A stretch of DNA of 64,000 nucleotides from an uncultured Maribacter sp. (GTDB lineage Bacteria > Bacteroidota > Bacteroidia > Flavobacteriales > Flavobacteriaceae). Below, piece after piece: positions 1 to 8,661 of the stretch (within the stretch, counting starts at the first letter, position 1; each line of letters begins with the position of its first letter). The stretch lies in NCBI RefSeq assembly GCF_947500985.1, contig NZ_CANMTX010000002.1, positions 248,001-312,000 on the forward strand. Direction: 5' to 3'. The translations under genes and the position numbers were made by a program. The notes beneath the pieces were generated by a model, which was given only the letters and a program-made list of their open reading frames with translations, had not been told where the DNA came from and did no database searches.

Positions 1-59
1 GCGGTAAAGGTGCTGCAGGTTTAAAATCTTCTAATAATGGAGCCGCAAAAGCCTCGTAA
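1..59 (+). CDS. 3' end of an upstream gene (bactofilin-like tail?), partial
   Basis: An open frame enters from the left edge (codons begin at base 3) and ends at TAA 57-59. The visible 18 residues are Gly/Ala/Lys/Asn/Ser-rich, the disordered tail typical of polymer-forming bactofilins. From memory, a bactofilin often lies just upstream of the ATP synthase genes in Flavobacteriia, so this is the most likely identity, but the visible part has no domain and the call is positional inference. The frame overlaps the atpZ/I-like start by 23 bp, which suggests translational coupling. Confidence 0.4.
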   Translation, partial: GKGAAGLKSSNNGAAKAS

Positions 60-264
60 TGATAATTCTGAGCTTTTAAGAAATGCCGCAAGCTTATCTG
101 GTGTCGCCATACAAATGGGTGTCACTATATTCTTAGGTAATCTTTTAGGGGAGTGGTTGGATCAAAAATTTGAAAAAACGTTTTTAGAAGACACATTTAC
201 TTTACTTGCTGTATTTTTGTCTATCTATTTAGCCATAAAAAAAGTTATGGCGTTAAATAAATAA
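37..264 (+). CDS. AtpZ/AtpI-family F0F1 ATP synthase accessory membrane protein
   Basis: 75 residues with two hydrophobic helices (about 21-40 and 49-69) separated by a short polar loop containing GEWLDQKF, the layout of the AtpZ/AtpI 'ATPase_gene1' family. Such proteins are encoded at the head of many F-type ATPase operons and are thought to help c-ring assembly or Mg2+/Ca2+ handling. The ATG at 37 lies inside the end of the preceding frame (stop 57-59), and a 3-nt gap separates its stop from the next gene. Position at the start of the atp cluster supports the call; it is not a structural ATPase subunit. Confidence 0.85.
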   Translation: MEPQKPRNDNSELLRNAASLSGVAIQMGVTIFLGNLLGEWLDQKFEKTFLEDTFTLLAVFLSIYLAIKKVMALNK

Positions 265-267
265 ACG

Positions 268-660
268 TTGCTAAAAAATATCATTTTATATATAGTCGTG
301 TTCACTGTTGTGGGCGCGACTTCTTATTTTCTGCAAGATTTGGTCCTATCGACTGCACCGACTTATTTTGGTCCGCTTTTGATCAAGGCATACACTTTTC
401 ACTTCTTGTTTTCTTTAACATTGGTCGTCATATTCTTAATTGCCTCAAAAAACAATTCATTTTTTGAACAATTGGGTTTTATGTATATGGGTGTTCTGGT
501 TTTTAAGATTATGGTTTTCGCGATATTGTTTTATCCATACTTGTTAGGTGAACTGATTATGCCTCAAATATATAGGGGTGCGCTACTTATACCGGTGATT
601 ATTTTTTTGTTTCTAGAAGTGTTTTTTATTTCGAAAATTATGCGCAAAAAAAGACTCTAA
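268..660 (+). CDS. Small integral membrane protein of the atp cluster (DUF6168-like)
   Basis: 130 residues with four strongly hydrophobic segments (about 3-25, 38-60, 70-93, 103-124) and a basic C-terminus ending KIMRKKRL. No catalytic motif is visible. The frame begins with TTG at 268, three bases after the previous stop, and no in-frame ATG occurs until well inside the second half, so a TTG start is preferred. Its place between the AtpZ/I gene and atpB is conserved in flavobacteria as far as I recall, where it is labelled DUF6168. Function unknown; a role in F0 assembly, analogous to the AtpI partner, is a guess from position. Confidence 0.7.
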   Translation: MLKNIILYIVVFTVVGATSYFLQDLVLSTAPTYFGPLLIKAYTFHFLFSLTLVVIFLIASKNNSFFEQLGFMYMGVLVFKIMVFAILFYPYLLGELIMPQIYRGALLIPVIIFLFLEVFFISKIMRKKRL

Positions 661-677
661 ATTTTAAAGCTTTAAAA

Positions 678-710
678 TTGGGTAGATTATGCAATAATTA
701 ACTACTTTTG
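678..710 (+). promoter_or_regulatory. Candidate internal promoter for atpB
   Basis: TTG at 678-680 and TACTTTTG at 703-710, spaced 22 bp, match the Bacteroidota sigma-A consensus (TTG, 17-23 bp, TAnnTTTG). A start about 6 bp after the box gives a leader of roughly 35 nt before atpB. It would let the structural subunits be transcribed separately from the two accessory genes. Confidence 0.6.
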
Positions 711-750
711 CGCAAAATTTCTAGGAGCTAAATTTTTTGATAAAGAACTA

Positions 751-1929
751 ATGATGCAAGTTTCAAATACGATTAAAACCTTATTACAACTTCTAATACT
801 TTGTTTTTCATTGCAAAGTTTCGCTATATCTGATACCGAACCAGAAGGTACAGTTAGTACTAAGGAACAGGTAGATGAGTATATTTTACATCACCTTAAA
901 GACTCTCACGATTTTCATTTGTTCTCATATTCTAATGATGCAGGCGAAAGAAAGCACATTGGTTTTCCACTTCCTGTAATTCTTTGGTCGAACAATGGCT
1001 TGGCAACTTTCATGTCATCAGAATTTCATCATGACGATAATGGGCAGGTTATAGTTGAAAGAAATGGTTCTAAATTTGTAAAACTTCACAGTAAAATATA
1101 TGAGTTAGATAATGGAGCAACATCAGTTAGTTTTGATGAAGAGCACCATGCAACGAACGCTCATAAAGCATTAGATTTCTCAATTACCAAAAGTGTTGTT
1201 GGTGTGTTGTTAGTAGGGTTGCTTATGTTACTGGCCTTTTCATCATTGGCGAAACAATACGGAAAGAAAAAAATACCTACTGGTTTTGGTAGAGTGTTAG
1301 AGCCTTTAGTACTTTATGTAAGAGATGAGATTGCAAGACCTAATATTGGCGAAAAGCATTACAGAAAATTTACAGGATACCTTTTAACAGTATTCTTCTT
1401 TATATGGATACTAAACTTAATGGGACTTACGCCATTCGGATTTAATGTGACGGGTCAAATTGCGGTAACAGCTTGTTTAGCAATATTTACTTTGGTAATC
1501 TATACAGTTAGTGGAAATAAAGATTATTGGATGCACATTTTGTGGATGCCAGGTGTACCTGTTTTCGTGAAGCCTATTTTGGCTATTATAGAATTAGCTG
1601 GTGCATTTATCATTAAGCCTTTCTCTTTATTAGTTCGTTTGTTTGCGAACATATCTGCAGGGCATATTGTAGTAATGAGTTTAATTGCGATCATGTTTAC
1701 ACTTAAAAAGAGTTTAGGTGTTGTGGGTGCAACAGGCTTATCTTTGGTTTTATCATTTTTCATCACCCTTATTGAGGTGTTGGTTGCCTTTTTACAGGCA
1801 TATATTTTTACTGCGCTTTCAGCCTTATTTATAGGTATGGCGGTTGCAGAACATGATCACGAGCACGAGCATGATTCTCATGGTCATGAAGTGGCAGATG
1901 CTGAGGATGTAAGAGGAGATTTTATTTAA
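751..1929 (+). CDS. atpB: F0F1 ATP synthase subunit a
   Basis: Proton-channel stator subunit of the membrane F0 sector. The C-terminal two thirds (about 145-365) has the membrane helices of subunit a, including LLVRLFANISAGH, in which R296 is the essential arginine facing the c-ring. At 392 residues it is about 120 longer than the E. coli protein. The excess is an N-terminal signal-peptide-like stretch (1-25) and a polar, periplasm-facing extension (about 26-140), as is usual in Bacteroidota. The C-terminus is histidine/acid-rich (HDHEHEHDSHGH, 368-379), which could bind metal. Start could be Met1 or Met2. An own promoter lies upstream; atpE follows after 38 bp. Confidence 0.96.
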   Translation: MMQVSNTIKTLLQLLILCFSLQSFAISDTEPEGTVSTKEQVDEYILHHLKDSHDFHLFSYSNDAGERKHIGFPLPVILWSNNGLATFMSSEFHHDDNGQVIVERNGSKFVKLHSKIYELDNGATSVSFDEEHHATNAHKALDFSITKSVVGVLLVGLLMLLAFSSLAKQYGKKKIPTGFGRVLEPLVLYVRDEIARPNIGEKHYRKFTGYLLTVFFFIWILNLMGLTPFGFNVTGQIAVTACLAIFTLVIYTVSGNKDYWMHILWMPGVPVFVKPILAIIELAGAFIIKPFSLLVRLFANISAGHIVVMSLIAIMFTLKKSLGVVGATGLSLVLSFFITLIEVLVAFLQAYIFTALSALFIGMAVAEHDHEHEHDSHGHEVADAEDVRGDFI

Positions 1930-1949
1930 CAAGAGTTTTTTTAATTTAA

Positions 1950-2162
<213 letters not shown>

Positions 2163-2186
2163 GAACACGAAAACCCAAAGACATCT

Positions 2187-2221
2187 TCCTGTAACGGTTG
2201 GTTACAGGAAATGTTTTTTTA
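2187..2221 (+). terminator. Terminator-like hairpin between atpE and atpF
   Basis: TTCCTGTAAC (2187-2196) pairs perfectly with GTTACAGGAA (2202-2211) across a 5-base loop, and a run of seven or eight T starts at 2214. This looks like an intrinsic terminator, yet atpF begins only 30 bp later on the same strand. Partial termination or 3'-end stabilisation here would raise c-subunit output relative to b, delta, alpha and gamma, which fits the multi-copy c-ring. Confidence 0.7.
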
Positions 2222-2251
2222 ATTATTGATTTAGATTTTAAAGATTAGGAT

Positions 2252-2752
2252 ATGGAAGTTTTATTGAACGATTTTTCACCAGGTTTGTTTGTTGTTCAAA
2301 CAATATTATTATTGGCATTAATTTTCTTAATGGTAAAATTTGCTTGGAAACCAATTTTGAATTCGTTGAACGAAAGAGAAGCTGGTATAGAAGAAGCATT
2401 GGCTGCTGCTGATAAAGCACGTACCGATATGCAGAACTTACAAGCTGATAATGAGAAGATGCTTCAAGAAGCACGTGCTGAACGTGAGGGGATGTTGAAA
2501 GAAGCTCGTGAGATTAAAGAAAAAATGATTTCTGACTCTAAAGAGCAAGCTAAGCTAGAAGGCGACAAAATGTTGAAGCAGGCACAAGCTGCAATCGAAA
2601 GCGAGAAAAAAGCTGCTGTTGCTGATATTAAGAGCCAGGTTGCAGAATTGTCTGTAGCTATAGCAGAAAAAGTATTGAAAGAAGATTTATCTAGCAATGA
2701 CAAGCAATTGAAATTGGTTGATTCAATGTTGAGCGATATAAAACTTAACTAA
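2252..2752 (+). CDS. atpF: F0F1 ATP synthase subunit b
   Basis: 166 residues: one N-terminal membrane helix (about 12-30, GLFVVQTILLLALIFLMV) followed by the conserved FAWKPILNSLNERE and a long charged Ala/Glu/Lys helix (about 40-160). This is the peripheral stalk that holds F1 against the a subunit. Length and layout are standard, and only one b-type gene is present, so it should act as a homodimer. It sits 8 bp ahead of atpH, so co-translation is likely. Confidence 0.96.
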   Translation: MEVLLNDFSPGLFVVQTILLLALIFLMVKFAWKPILNSLNEREAGIEEALAAADKARTDMQNLQADNEKMLQEARAEREGMLKEAREIKEKMISDSKEQAKLEGDKMLKQAQAAIESEKKAAVADIKSQVAELSVAIAEKVLKEDLSSNDKQLKLVDSMLSDIKLN

Positions 2753-2760
2753 AAGAAATA

Positions 2761-3300
2761 ATGAGCGAATCTAGAGCTGCATTACGTTACGCAAAGGCAA
2801 TATTGGATATGGCCAAGGAAAACAAAGCCTTGGATGCTGTTGAGAAAGATATGCGTTCAATCGCCGCTACTATTTCAGGTAGTAAAGAACTTAGAGATGT
2901 ATTGGCTAGTCCGGTTGTTTCTGGTACTATGAAAAAGAATGCCTTACTTGAAATTTTTAAGGGCAGTCATTCTATTACAGAAGGTGCTATTAATATGTTG
3001 GTAGACAACAAACGTTTAGGGATGCTAAACGAAGTTGCCTTAAAATACATTATCATCAATGAGCAATTAAAGGGTAAAGATGTAGCGTATGTTACAACTG
3101 CTGTACCTTTAGATGCTGCAATGGAGAAAAAAATATTAAAGAAAGTTGCTGCGCTTACCGGTAATGAGGTTACCATTGAAAGTAAAGTTGACGAAAGTAT
3201 TATTGGAGGTTTCATCTTAAGAGTTGGAGATTTACAGTATGATGCTAGCGTAAGCAACAAGCTTAATAATTTAAAAAGAGAATTTTCAAATAGTCTATAA
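2761..3300 (+). CDS. atpH: F0F1 ATP synthase subunit delta
   Basis: 179 residues, the normal size of the OSCP/delta subunit that links the b stalk to the top of F1. The N-terminal helical domain begins RAALRYAKAILDMAKE, and the C-terminal part carries the family signature around VDESIIGGFILRVGDLQYDASV. It lies between atpF and atpA in the usual order. A 60-bp gap without a clear hairpin separates it from atpA. Confidence 0.95.
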   Translation: MSESRAALRYAKAILDMAKENKALDAVEKDMRSIAATISGSKELRDVLASPVVSGTMKKNALLEIFKGSHSITEGAINMLVDNKRLGMLNEVALKYIIINEQLKGKDVAYVTTAVPLDAAMEKKILKKVAALTGNEVTIESKVDESIIGGFILRVGDLQYDASVSNKLNNLKREFSNSL

Positions 3301-3360
3301 TAACTATATAGGGCTTCGGATGGTTACATTCATCGCCTAATATCTTATATCTAATTAAAA

Positions 3361-4941
3361 ATGGCAGGAGTAAAAGCCGCTGAAGTATCAGCAATTTTAA
3401 AGAAACAATTATCAGGATTTGATGCTACCGCTACTTTAGACGAAGTAGGTACTGTATTAACGGTAGGTGATGGTATCGCAAGAATCTACGGATTAGCTAA
3501 TGCTCAATACGGAGAATTAGTTGAGTTCGAAGGCGGACTTGAAGGTATCGTTTTGAACCTTGAAGAAGACAACGTTGGTGTGGTTCTTTTAGGACCTTCT
3601 AAATCAGTTGGTGAGGGTGATACCGTAAAACGTACGCAACGTATTGCTTCTGTAAAAGTTGGTGAAGGTATTGTTGGTCGTGTAGTGGATACTTTAGGTA
3701 ACCCTATCGATGGTAAAGGACCTATTGCCGGTGATACTTATGAGATGCCATTAGAGCGTAAAGCTCCAGGGGTAATCTACAGAGAGCCTGTAACTGAGCC
3801 AATGCAATCTGGTATTAAAGCAATTGATGCGATGATCCCAGTTGGTAGAGGACAAAGAGAACTTGTTATTGGTGACCGTCAAACTGGTAAGACTACAGTT
3901 TGTATCGATACCATTTTGAACCAAAAAGAATTTTATGATGCTGGTGAGCCTGTTTACTGTATCTATGTTGCCATAGGTCAGAAAGCATCTACTGTTGCCG
4001 GTATCGCACAAGTATTGGAAGATAAAGGAGCAATGGCATATACTACTATTGTAGCTGCTAATGCATCTGATCCAGCTCCAATGCAAGTATATGCACCATT
4101 TACTGGAGCATCTATTGGTGAATACTTCCGTGATACAGGTCGTCCTGCATTAATTATATATGATGATTTATCTAAACAAGCGGTTGCTTACCGTGAGGTG
4201 TCTCTTTTGTTAAGAAGACCACCAGGACGTGAGGCTTACCCAGGTGATGTTTTCTACCTACACTCTAGATTATTAGAGCGTGCAGCAAAAGTTATCAATG
4301 ATGATGATATTGCAAAAGAAATGAACGATTTGCCAGAGGTATTAAAGCCAATGGTAAAAGGTGGCGGTTCTTTAACAGCATTACCTATTATTGAAACACA
4401 AGCGGGTGACGTTTCTGCTTATATCCCAACGAACGTAATTTCTATTACTGACGGACAGATATTCTTAGAGCAAGATTTATTCAACCAAGGTGTAAGACCG
4501 GCAATTAACGTAGGTATTTCTGTATCTCGTGTTGGTGGTAACGCTCAGATTAAATCAATGAAGAAAGTTGCAGGTACATTGAAATTGGATCAAGCACAGT
4601 TCCGTGAATTGGAAGCGTTTGCTAAATTCGGTTCAGATTTAGATGCAGCTACGTTGAACGTTATTGAAAAAGGACGTAGAAACGTTGAAATATTAAAGCA
4701 AGCACAAAACGATCCTTATACTGTTGAAGATCAGGTTGCAATTATCTATGCTGGTTCTAAAAACTTGTTAAGAGATGTGCCTGTAGAGAAAGTAAAAGAA
4801 TTCGAACGTGATTACTTAGAGTTTTTGAACGCTAAGCATAGAGGTGTTCTTGATACATTGAAGTCTGGTAAATTAACTGATGAGGTTACCGATACATTGA
4901 CTTCTGTTTGTAAGGAGCTTTCTGCGAAATATAAGAACTAA
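3361..4941 (+). CDS. atpA: F0F1 ATP synthase subunit alpha
   Basis: 526 residues, full length. The Walker A loop is GDRQTGKTT (171-179), and the conserved stretch [18 protein letters not shown] followed by [15 protein letters not shown] is the alpha/beta ATP synthase signature. Alpha binds non-catalytic nucleotide and alternates with beta in the F1 head. The catalytic beta (atpD) and epsilon (atpC) genes are not in this cluster; in Bacteroidota they usually form a separate operon. It is followed by an 81-bp gap made of 7-bp-periodic sequence before atpG. Confidence 0.98.
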   Translation: MAGVKAAEVSAILKKQLSGFDATATLDEVGTVLTVGDGIARIYGLANAQYGELVEFEGGLEGIVLNLEEDNVGVVLLGPSKSVGEGDTVKRTQRIASVKVGEGIVGRVVDTLGNPIDGKGPIAGDTYEMPLERKAPGVIYREPVTEPMQSGIKAIDAMIPVGRGQRELVIGDRQTGKTTVCIDTILNQKEFYDAGEPVYCIYVAIGQKASTVAGIAQVLEDKGAMAYTTIVAANASDPAPMQVYAPFTGASIGEYFRDTGRPALIIYDDLSKQAVAYREVSLLLRRPPGREAYPGDVFYLHSRLLERAAKVINDDDIAKEMNDLPEVLKPMVKGGGSLTALPIIETQAGDVSAYIPTNVISITDGQIFLEQDLFNQGVRPAINVGISVSRVGGNAQIKSMKKVAGTLKLDQAQFRELEAFAKFGSDLDAATLNVIEKGRRNVEILKQAQNDPYTVEDQVAIIYAGSKNLLRDVPVEKVKEFERDYLEFLNAKHRGVLDTLKSGKLTDEVTDTLTSVCKELSAKYKN

Positions 4942-4946
4942 AAAAG

Positions 4947-5016
4947 TACTGAGTACTGAGTAGTTGGTACAAAGTGTTATAATTGCTTAATACTTTGTAC
5001 TACTTACTAAATACTG
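4947..5016 (+). repeat. Degenerate heptanucleotide tandem array in the atpA-atpG gap
   Basis: Reading in steps of 7 from 4947 gives ten related units: tactgag, tactgag, tagttgg, tacaaag, tgttata, attgctt, aatactt, tgtacta, cttacta, aatactg. The first two are identical and most share a TACT/ACTA core. The array fills almost the whole gap. Its two halves are also partly complementary (GTACAAAGT near 4967-4975 against ACTTTGTAC near 4992-5000), so the RNA could fold into a hairpin. A similar array precedes sufD. Confidence 0.6.
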
Positions 5017-5022
5017 AATAAA

Positions 5023-5886
5023 ATGGCAAATTTAAAGGAGATACGTAATAGGATTTCATCGGTTTCTTCAACGATGCAGATTACCAGTGCTATGAAAATG
5101 GTATCTGCTGCAAAATTGAAAAAGGCGCAAGATGCTATTACGGCAATGAGACCTTATGCAGATAAGCTGACCGAACTACTACAAAACTTAAGTGCTAGTT
5201 TAGAAGGTGATTCTGGTAGTGTTTATGCCGATAATCGTATTGTGAACAAGGTTTTAATTGTTTCCGTTACTTCTAACCGAGGTCTTTGTGGAGCTTTTAA
5301 CACCAATATTTTAAAGCAATCGGTTAATCTAGCAGACAATGTTTACGCTGGTAAATCGGTAGATTTTGTTGCTGTAGGTAAAAAAGCAAATGATTTTCTA
5401 GGGAAACGTTTTAATGTTATCGCTAATCATAGTGGTGTTTATGATGACTTAACCTTTGATAATGTCGCTGATATTGCTGAGAGTTTAATGGCCCTTTTCA
5501 CTGAAGGGGCTTATGACCGTATTGAAATTGTGTATAACAAATTCAAAAATGCAGCTACTCAAATTGTAATGACAGAACAATTTTTACCTATTGTTCCATT
5601 AGAAGAAGTTGAAGTAACTGCAAGTGCAGATTATACTTTTGAACCTTCTAAATTAGAAATTATTGAACAATTGATTCCTAAATCTTTAAAGACACAATTG
5701 TATAAAGGTATTAGAGATTCATTCGCTAGTGAGCATGGTGCACGTATGACTGCAATGCACAAGGCAACCGATAACGCAACTGAAATGCGTGATCAATTAA
5801 AATTAACATATAACAAAGCAAGACAAGCAGCTATTACTAACGAGATATTAGAAATCGTTGGTGGTGCAGAAGCATTGAATAACTAA
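5023..5886 (+). CDS. atpG: F0F1 ATP synthase subunit gamma
   Basis: 287 residues, the rotating central shaft of F1. The N-terminal helix MANLKEIRNRISSVSSTMQITSAMKMVSA is split here only by length: key parts are IRNRISSV and ITSAMKMVSAAKLKKAQ. The C-terminal helix includes RMTAMHKATDNATEM, the family signature. Start ATG 5023 directly follows the heptad array. It is the last gene of the cluster and is followed by a strong terminator at 5953. Confidence 0.97.
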   Translation: MANLKEIRNRISSVSSTMQITSAMKMVSAAKLKKAQDAITAMRPYADKLTELLQNLSASLEGDSGSVYADNRIVNKVLIVSVTSNRGLCGAFNTNILKQSVNLADNVYAGKSVDFVAVGKKANDFLGKRFNVIANHSGVYDDLTFDNVADIAESLMALFTEGAYDRIEIVYNKFKNAATQIVMTEQFLPIVPLEEVEVTASADYTFEPSKLEIIEQLIPKSLKTQLYKGIRDSFASEHGARMTAMHKATDNATEMRDQLKLTYNKARQAAITNEILEIVGGAEALNN

Positions 5887-5952
5887 TACTTCTATTGTAT
5901 TTAATGACTGAGTTGAGTAAAGTCATGCAAAGCTTGAAAATATATTGAATTG

Positions 5953-5980
5953 AAAACCCCACCTAAAAGTGGGGTTTTTG
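5953..5980 (+). terminator. Intrinsic terminator ending the atp operon
   Basis: AAAACCCCAC (5953-5962) pairs with GTGGGGTTTT (5969-5978) around a 6-base loop, followed by further T. It is a strong, textbook hairpin 67 bp after the atpG stop. Confidence 0.9.
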
Positions 5981-6029
5981 GTTTTATATCTTTAAGATTA
6001 CTTTTTTTTGTCCGACTTTTGCTTTGACC

Positions 6030-7250
6030 ATGAAATCCAATAAAACCGCCTTACTTTTTATTTTTATTACTATTCTTGTTGATGTAATAGGTATCGGTAT
6101 TATTCTACCTATTATTCCCGAATTGATAATGGAATTAACGGGTGAGGGTAATCACATGGCAATTATCTATGGTATGTGGCTGACCACGGCATTTGCTGGT
6201 ATGCAGTTTTTGTTTTCACCCGTGTTAGGTGAAATATCAGATCGATTTGGTAGAAGACCAATTCTACTTCTAGCGCTTTTGGGTTTAAGTATAGATTATT
6301 TAATACATGCTTGGGCACCGACAATTACCTGGTTATTTCTAGGTCGTTTCTTAGCGGGAATAACTGGTGCCAGTTTTACTGTTGCCTCGGCCTATATCGC
6401 AGATGTAAGTACCAAAGAAAATAAGGCGAAGAACTTCGGATTAATAGGTGCTGCATTCGGAATGGGATTTATTATCGGTCCTGGTATTGGTGGTTTTTTC
6501 GGGGAGATCAATATTCGACTTCCATTTTACATAGCTGCAGGCTTAACATTTGCCAACTTCCTTTTTGGGTATTTCTTTGTTCCAGAATCTTTAGCTCTAG
6601 AGAATAGAAGACAGATTAATTTTTCAAAAATGATTCCGGGAGTTTCTTTGTTTGCATTGCGAAATTATAAAGGCATCTTGTTATTGATATCTGCTTTCTT
6701 CTTGGCAAATCTTGCCGGCCAGGCATTACCTTCAACGTGGTCTTATTATGGTATTGAGCGATATGATTGGACTCCGAAACAAATAGGATTGTCGCTAATG
6801 GTTGTAGGCTTATTAGTTGCAATCGTACAAGGGTTTTTAGTAGGTAAGATTGTAAAGAAGTTTGGAAAACGAAAGGTAATTACATTCGGATTTCTGCTTT
6901 GGACAGTTGGTATGTTCTTATTTTCTTTCGCCAAAGAACCGTGGATGCTATATGCGTTCTTAATTCCGTATGCCTTAGGCGGTATTGCGGGTCCTACTGT
7001 GCAAGGCGTAATTTCAAACCAAGTATCTGAAAAGGAACAGGGAATTTTACAAGGATCAATTACCGGTCTAGTTAGTATTACTGCTATACTTGGGCAATTC
7101 ATCTTTGCGCCCGTGTTTTATTATTTTATACGTCCTGAGGCATCAATTTACTTTCCTGGAGCACCATATGCTCTGGCGGCAGTATTTCTCTTAGCGGCTT
7201 TTATTTTAGCATCTACGGCTATAAAAAGAATGGATGTAGAGCCAGAATAA
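6030..7250 (+). CDS. MFS transporter, TetA/TCR-like drug exporter family
   Basis: 406 residues with twelve predicted membrane helices. The loop between helices 2 and 3 carries motif A (GEISDRFGRRPILL), and helix 1 starts IFITILVDVIGIGIILPIIPEL, the typical TCR/TetA-like opening (proton antiport of drugs or metabolites). ATG 6030 is preferred over the in-frame TTG at 6024, because it gives the usual short basic N-terminus MKSNKTALL. It forms an isolated unit between the atp terminator and a secreted hydrolase gene. Substrate unknown; resistance function should not be assumed. Confidence 0.85.
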   Translation: MKSNKTALLFIFITILVDVIGIGIILPIIPELIMELTGEGNHMAIIYGMWLTTAFAGMQFLFSPVLGEISDRFGRRPILLLALLGLSIDYLIHAWAPTITWLFLGRFLAGITGASFTVASAYIADVSTKENKAKNFGLIGAAFGMGFIIGPGIGGFFGEINIRLPFYIAAGLTFANFLFGYFFVPESLALENRRQINFSKMIPGVSLFALRNYKGILLLISAFFLANLAGQALPSTWSYYGIERYDWTPKQIGLSLMVVGLLVAIVQGFLVGKIVKKFGKRKVITFGFLLWTVGMFLFSFAKEPWMLYAFLIPYALGGIAGPTVQGVISNQVSEKEQGILQGSITGLVSITAILGQFIFAPVFYYFIRPEASIYFPGAPYALAAVFLLAAFILASTAIKRMDVEPE

Positions 7251-7321
7251 TATCTTTTTTCAATTTAGGATGTAACATTTTTTAGTTTTTGAATCTAAAG
7301 GGCAAACAAACAAAAACTTTT

Positions 7322-8167
7322 ATGATGAAAAGAATTAAAAAATTACTATTCGGACTACTTCTATTTACTGCCTTTTCTAGTACTGCACAATACAACTCTT
7401 TTGAAGTAAAAGTTACTGGCGAAGGAGATCCAATACTCTTATTCCCTGGATTTACCTGTACTGGTGAAGTTTGGAATGCGACCGTAAACGAATTATCAAA
7501 GAATTACGAATGCCATGTATTTACTTTTGCTGGCTTTGGAGATGTACCCGCTATTGAAAAACCATGGTTACCAAAAGTAAAAGAAGGTATTTTGGAATAT
7601 GTTTCACAAAATAAATTAGAGAATCCTGTTTTGCTAGGTCATAGTTTAGGTGGTGCTTTGGCATTGTGGATGGCAGCAGATGGCAATTCATTTAAAGAAC
7701 TGATAATTGTTGATGCTTTACCATCAACAGGTGCTTTAATGATGCCCGATTTTAAAAGTGAGTACATGGTGTATGATTCGCCATATAATAAACAACTATT
7801 AGTTATGAGCGACTCTGATTTTGAAGCTATGGCGCAGCAAATGGCTAATAGTATGACTAAAGAAAAATCGAATCAAGAAATAATTAAAAATTGGATGATT
7901 CAGGCGGATCGAGAGACTTATGTCTATGGGTATACCGATTTATTAAAGTTAGATTTACGTGAAGATTTGGCTAAGATAAATTCACCGGTTACTATTCTGG
8001 CCGCTACAGAACCTTATGGTTTAGAAATGGCGAAATCCACTTATGACCTACAATATAAAGCGCTTAAAGAATATACCATTGAGTTTGCTAATGGGTCATC
8101 TCACTTTATCATGTATGACCAGCCACAATGGTTTATAGAGAATCTTAAAAATGCGTTGAACGACTAA
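7322..8167 (+). CDS. Secreted alpha/beta hydrolase
   Basis: 281 residues. A signal peptide (about 1-22, ending in FSSTAQ) implies export to the periplasm or outside. The hydrolase fold is shown by LFPGFTCTGEVWN (oxyanion-hole strand), the nucleophile elbow GHSLGG and a late His in SSHFIMYDQP. No substrate can be assigned. The start at ATG 7322 (or the adjacent 7325) is chosen because it begins the signal peptide; a TTG further upstream adds only polar residues. Its stop overlaps the ATG of the downstream sigma-factor gene (TAATG), so hydrolase, sigma factor and membrane protein appear co-translated. Confidence 0.82.
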   Translation: MMKRIKKLLFGLLLFTAFSSTAQYNSFEVKVTGEGDPILLFPGFTCTGEVWNATVNELSKNYECHVFTFAGFGDVPAIEKPWLPKVKEGILEYVSQNKLENPVLLGHSLGGALALWMAADGNSFKELIIVDALPSTGALMMPDFKSEYMVYDSPYNKQLLVMSDSDFEAMAQQMANSMTKEKSNQEIIKNWMIQADRETYVYGYTDLLKLDLREDLAKINSPVTILAATEPYGLEMAKSTYDLQYKALKEYTIEFANGSSHFIMYDQPQWFIENLKNALND

Positions 8168-8661
8168 TGGGGTCTAAAGAAATTACATATCAGCAGATCT
8201 ATGAGGAAAACTACCCTAAAGTTATGCGATTGTGCATGGGGTATACGGTAGGTAACGAGTCTCTTGCCAAAGATCTGGCTCAAGAAACTTTTATTAAGGT
8301 TTGGCAGAATTTAGAAGGATTTAGAAATGAAAGCGGACTTTCAACTTGGATCTACCGAATTTGTGTAAATACATGCCTGGCTGAAATAAGACGAGAACGT
8401 AAAAAGGATAAAAACCTGCAAATTGATAATCTTCAGGTAAGCGATTCTGTTGACAACGCTACAGAAAAAGAAGATATGTTGGTTCAGCTTTACAAATGCA
8501 TCAATAAATTAAGTAGTACTAATAAAGCTATAATCTTATTGGAGCTAGAAGGATTGCCACAGCTAGAGATTTCTGAGATAATGGGAATCAAGCATGAAGC
8601 CATCCGTACTAGAATACATAGAATAAAACAACAACTTACAAAATGTGTCCATAATGAATAA
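8167..8661 (+). CDS. ECF-type RNA polymerase sigma factor
   Basis: 164 residues with only regions 2 and 4, the ECF layout. Region 2 (about 10-75) contains DLAQETFIKVWQNLEGF and STWIYRICVNTCL. Region 4 (about 110-160) contains the helix-turn-helix LPQLEISEIMGIKHEAIRTR. It directs polymerase to a specific regulon. It is translationally coupled to the secreted hydrolase upstream and to a membrane protein downstream that overlaps its end by 8 bp. That partner is the natural candidate for an anti-sigma or sensor (inference). Confidence 0.92.
   Translation: MGSKEITYQQIYEENYPKVMRLCMGYTVGNESLAKDLAQETFIKVWQNLEGFRNESGLSTWIYRICVNTCLAEIRRERKKDKNLQIDNLQVSDSVDNATEKEDMLVQLYKCINKLSSTNKAIILLELEGLPQLEISEIMGIKHEAIRTRIHRIKQQLTKCVHNE

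Noticed and set aside
1524-1766. Minus-strand open frame opposite atpB
   Set aside because: Shadow of a strongly conserved gene on the other strand; no signals of its own. Similar shadow frames across the window were dismissed for the same reason.
6024-7250. Tetracycline-resistance gene
   Set aside because: The transporter has TCR/TetA-like motifs, but these are shared by many exporters of unknown substrate, so resistance is not supported.
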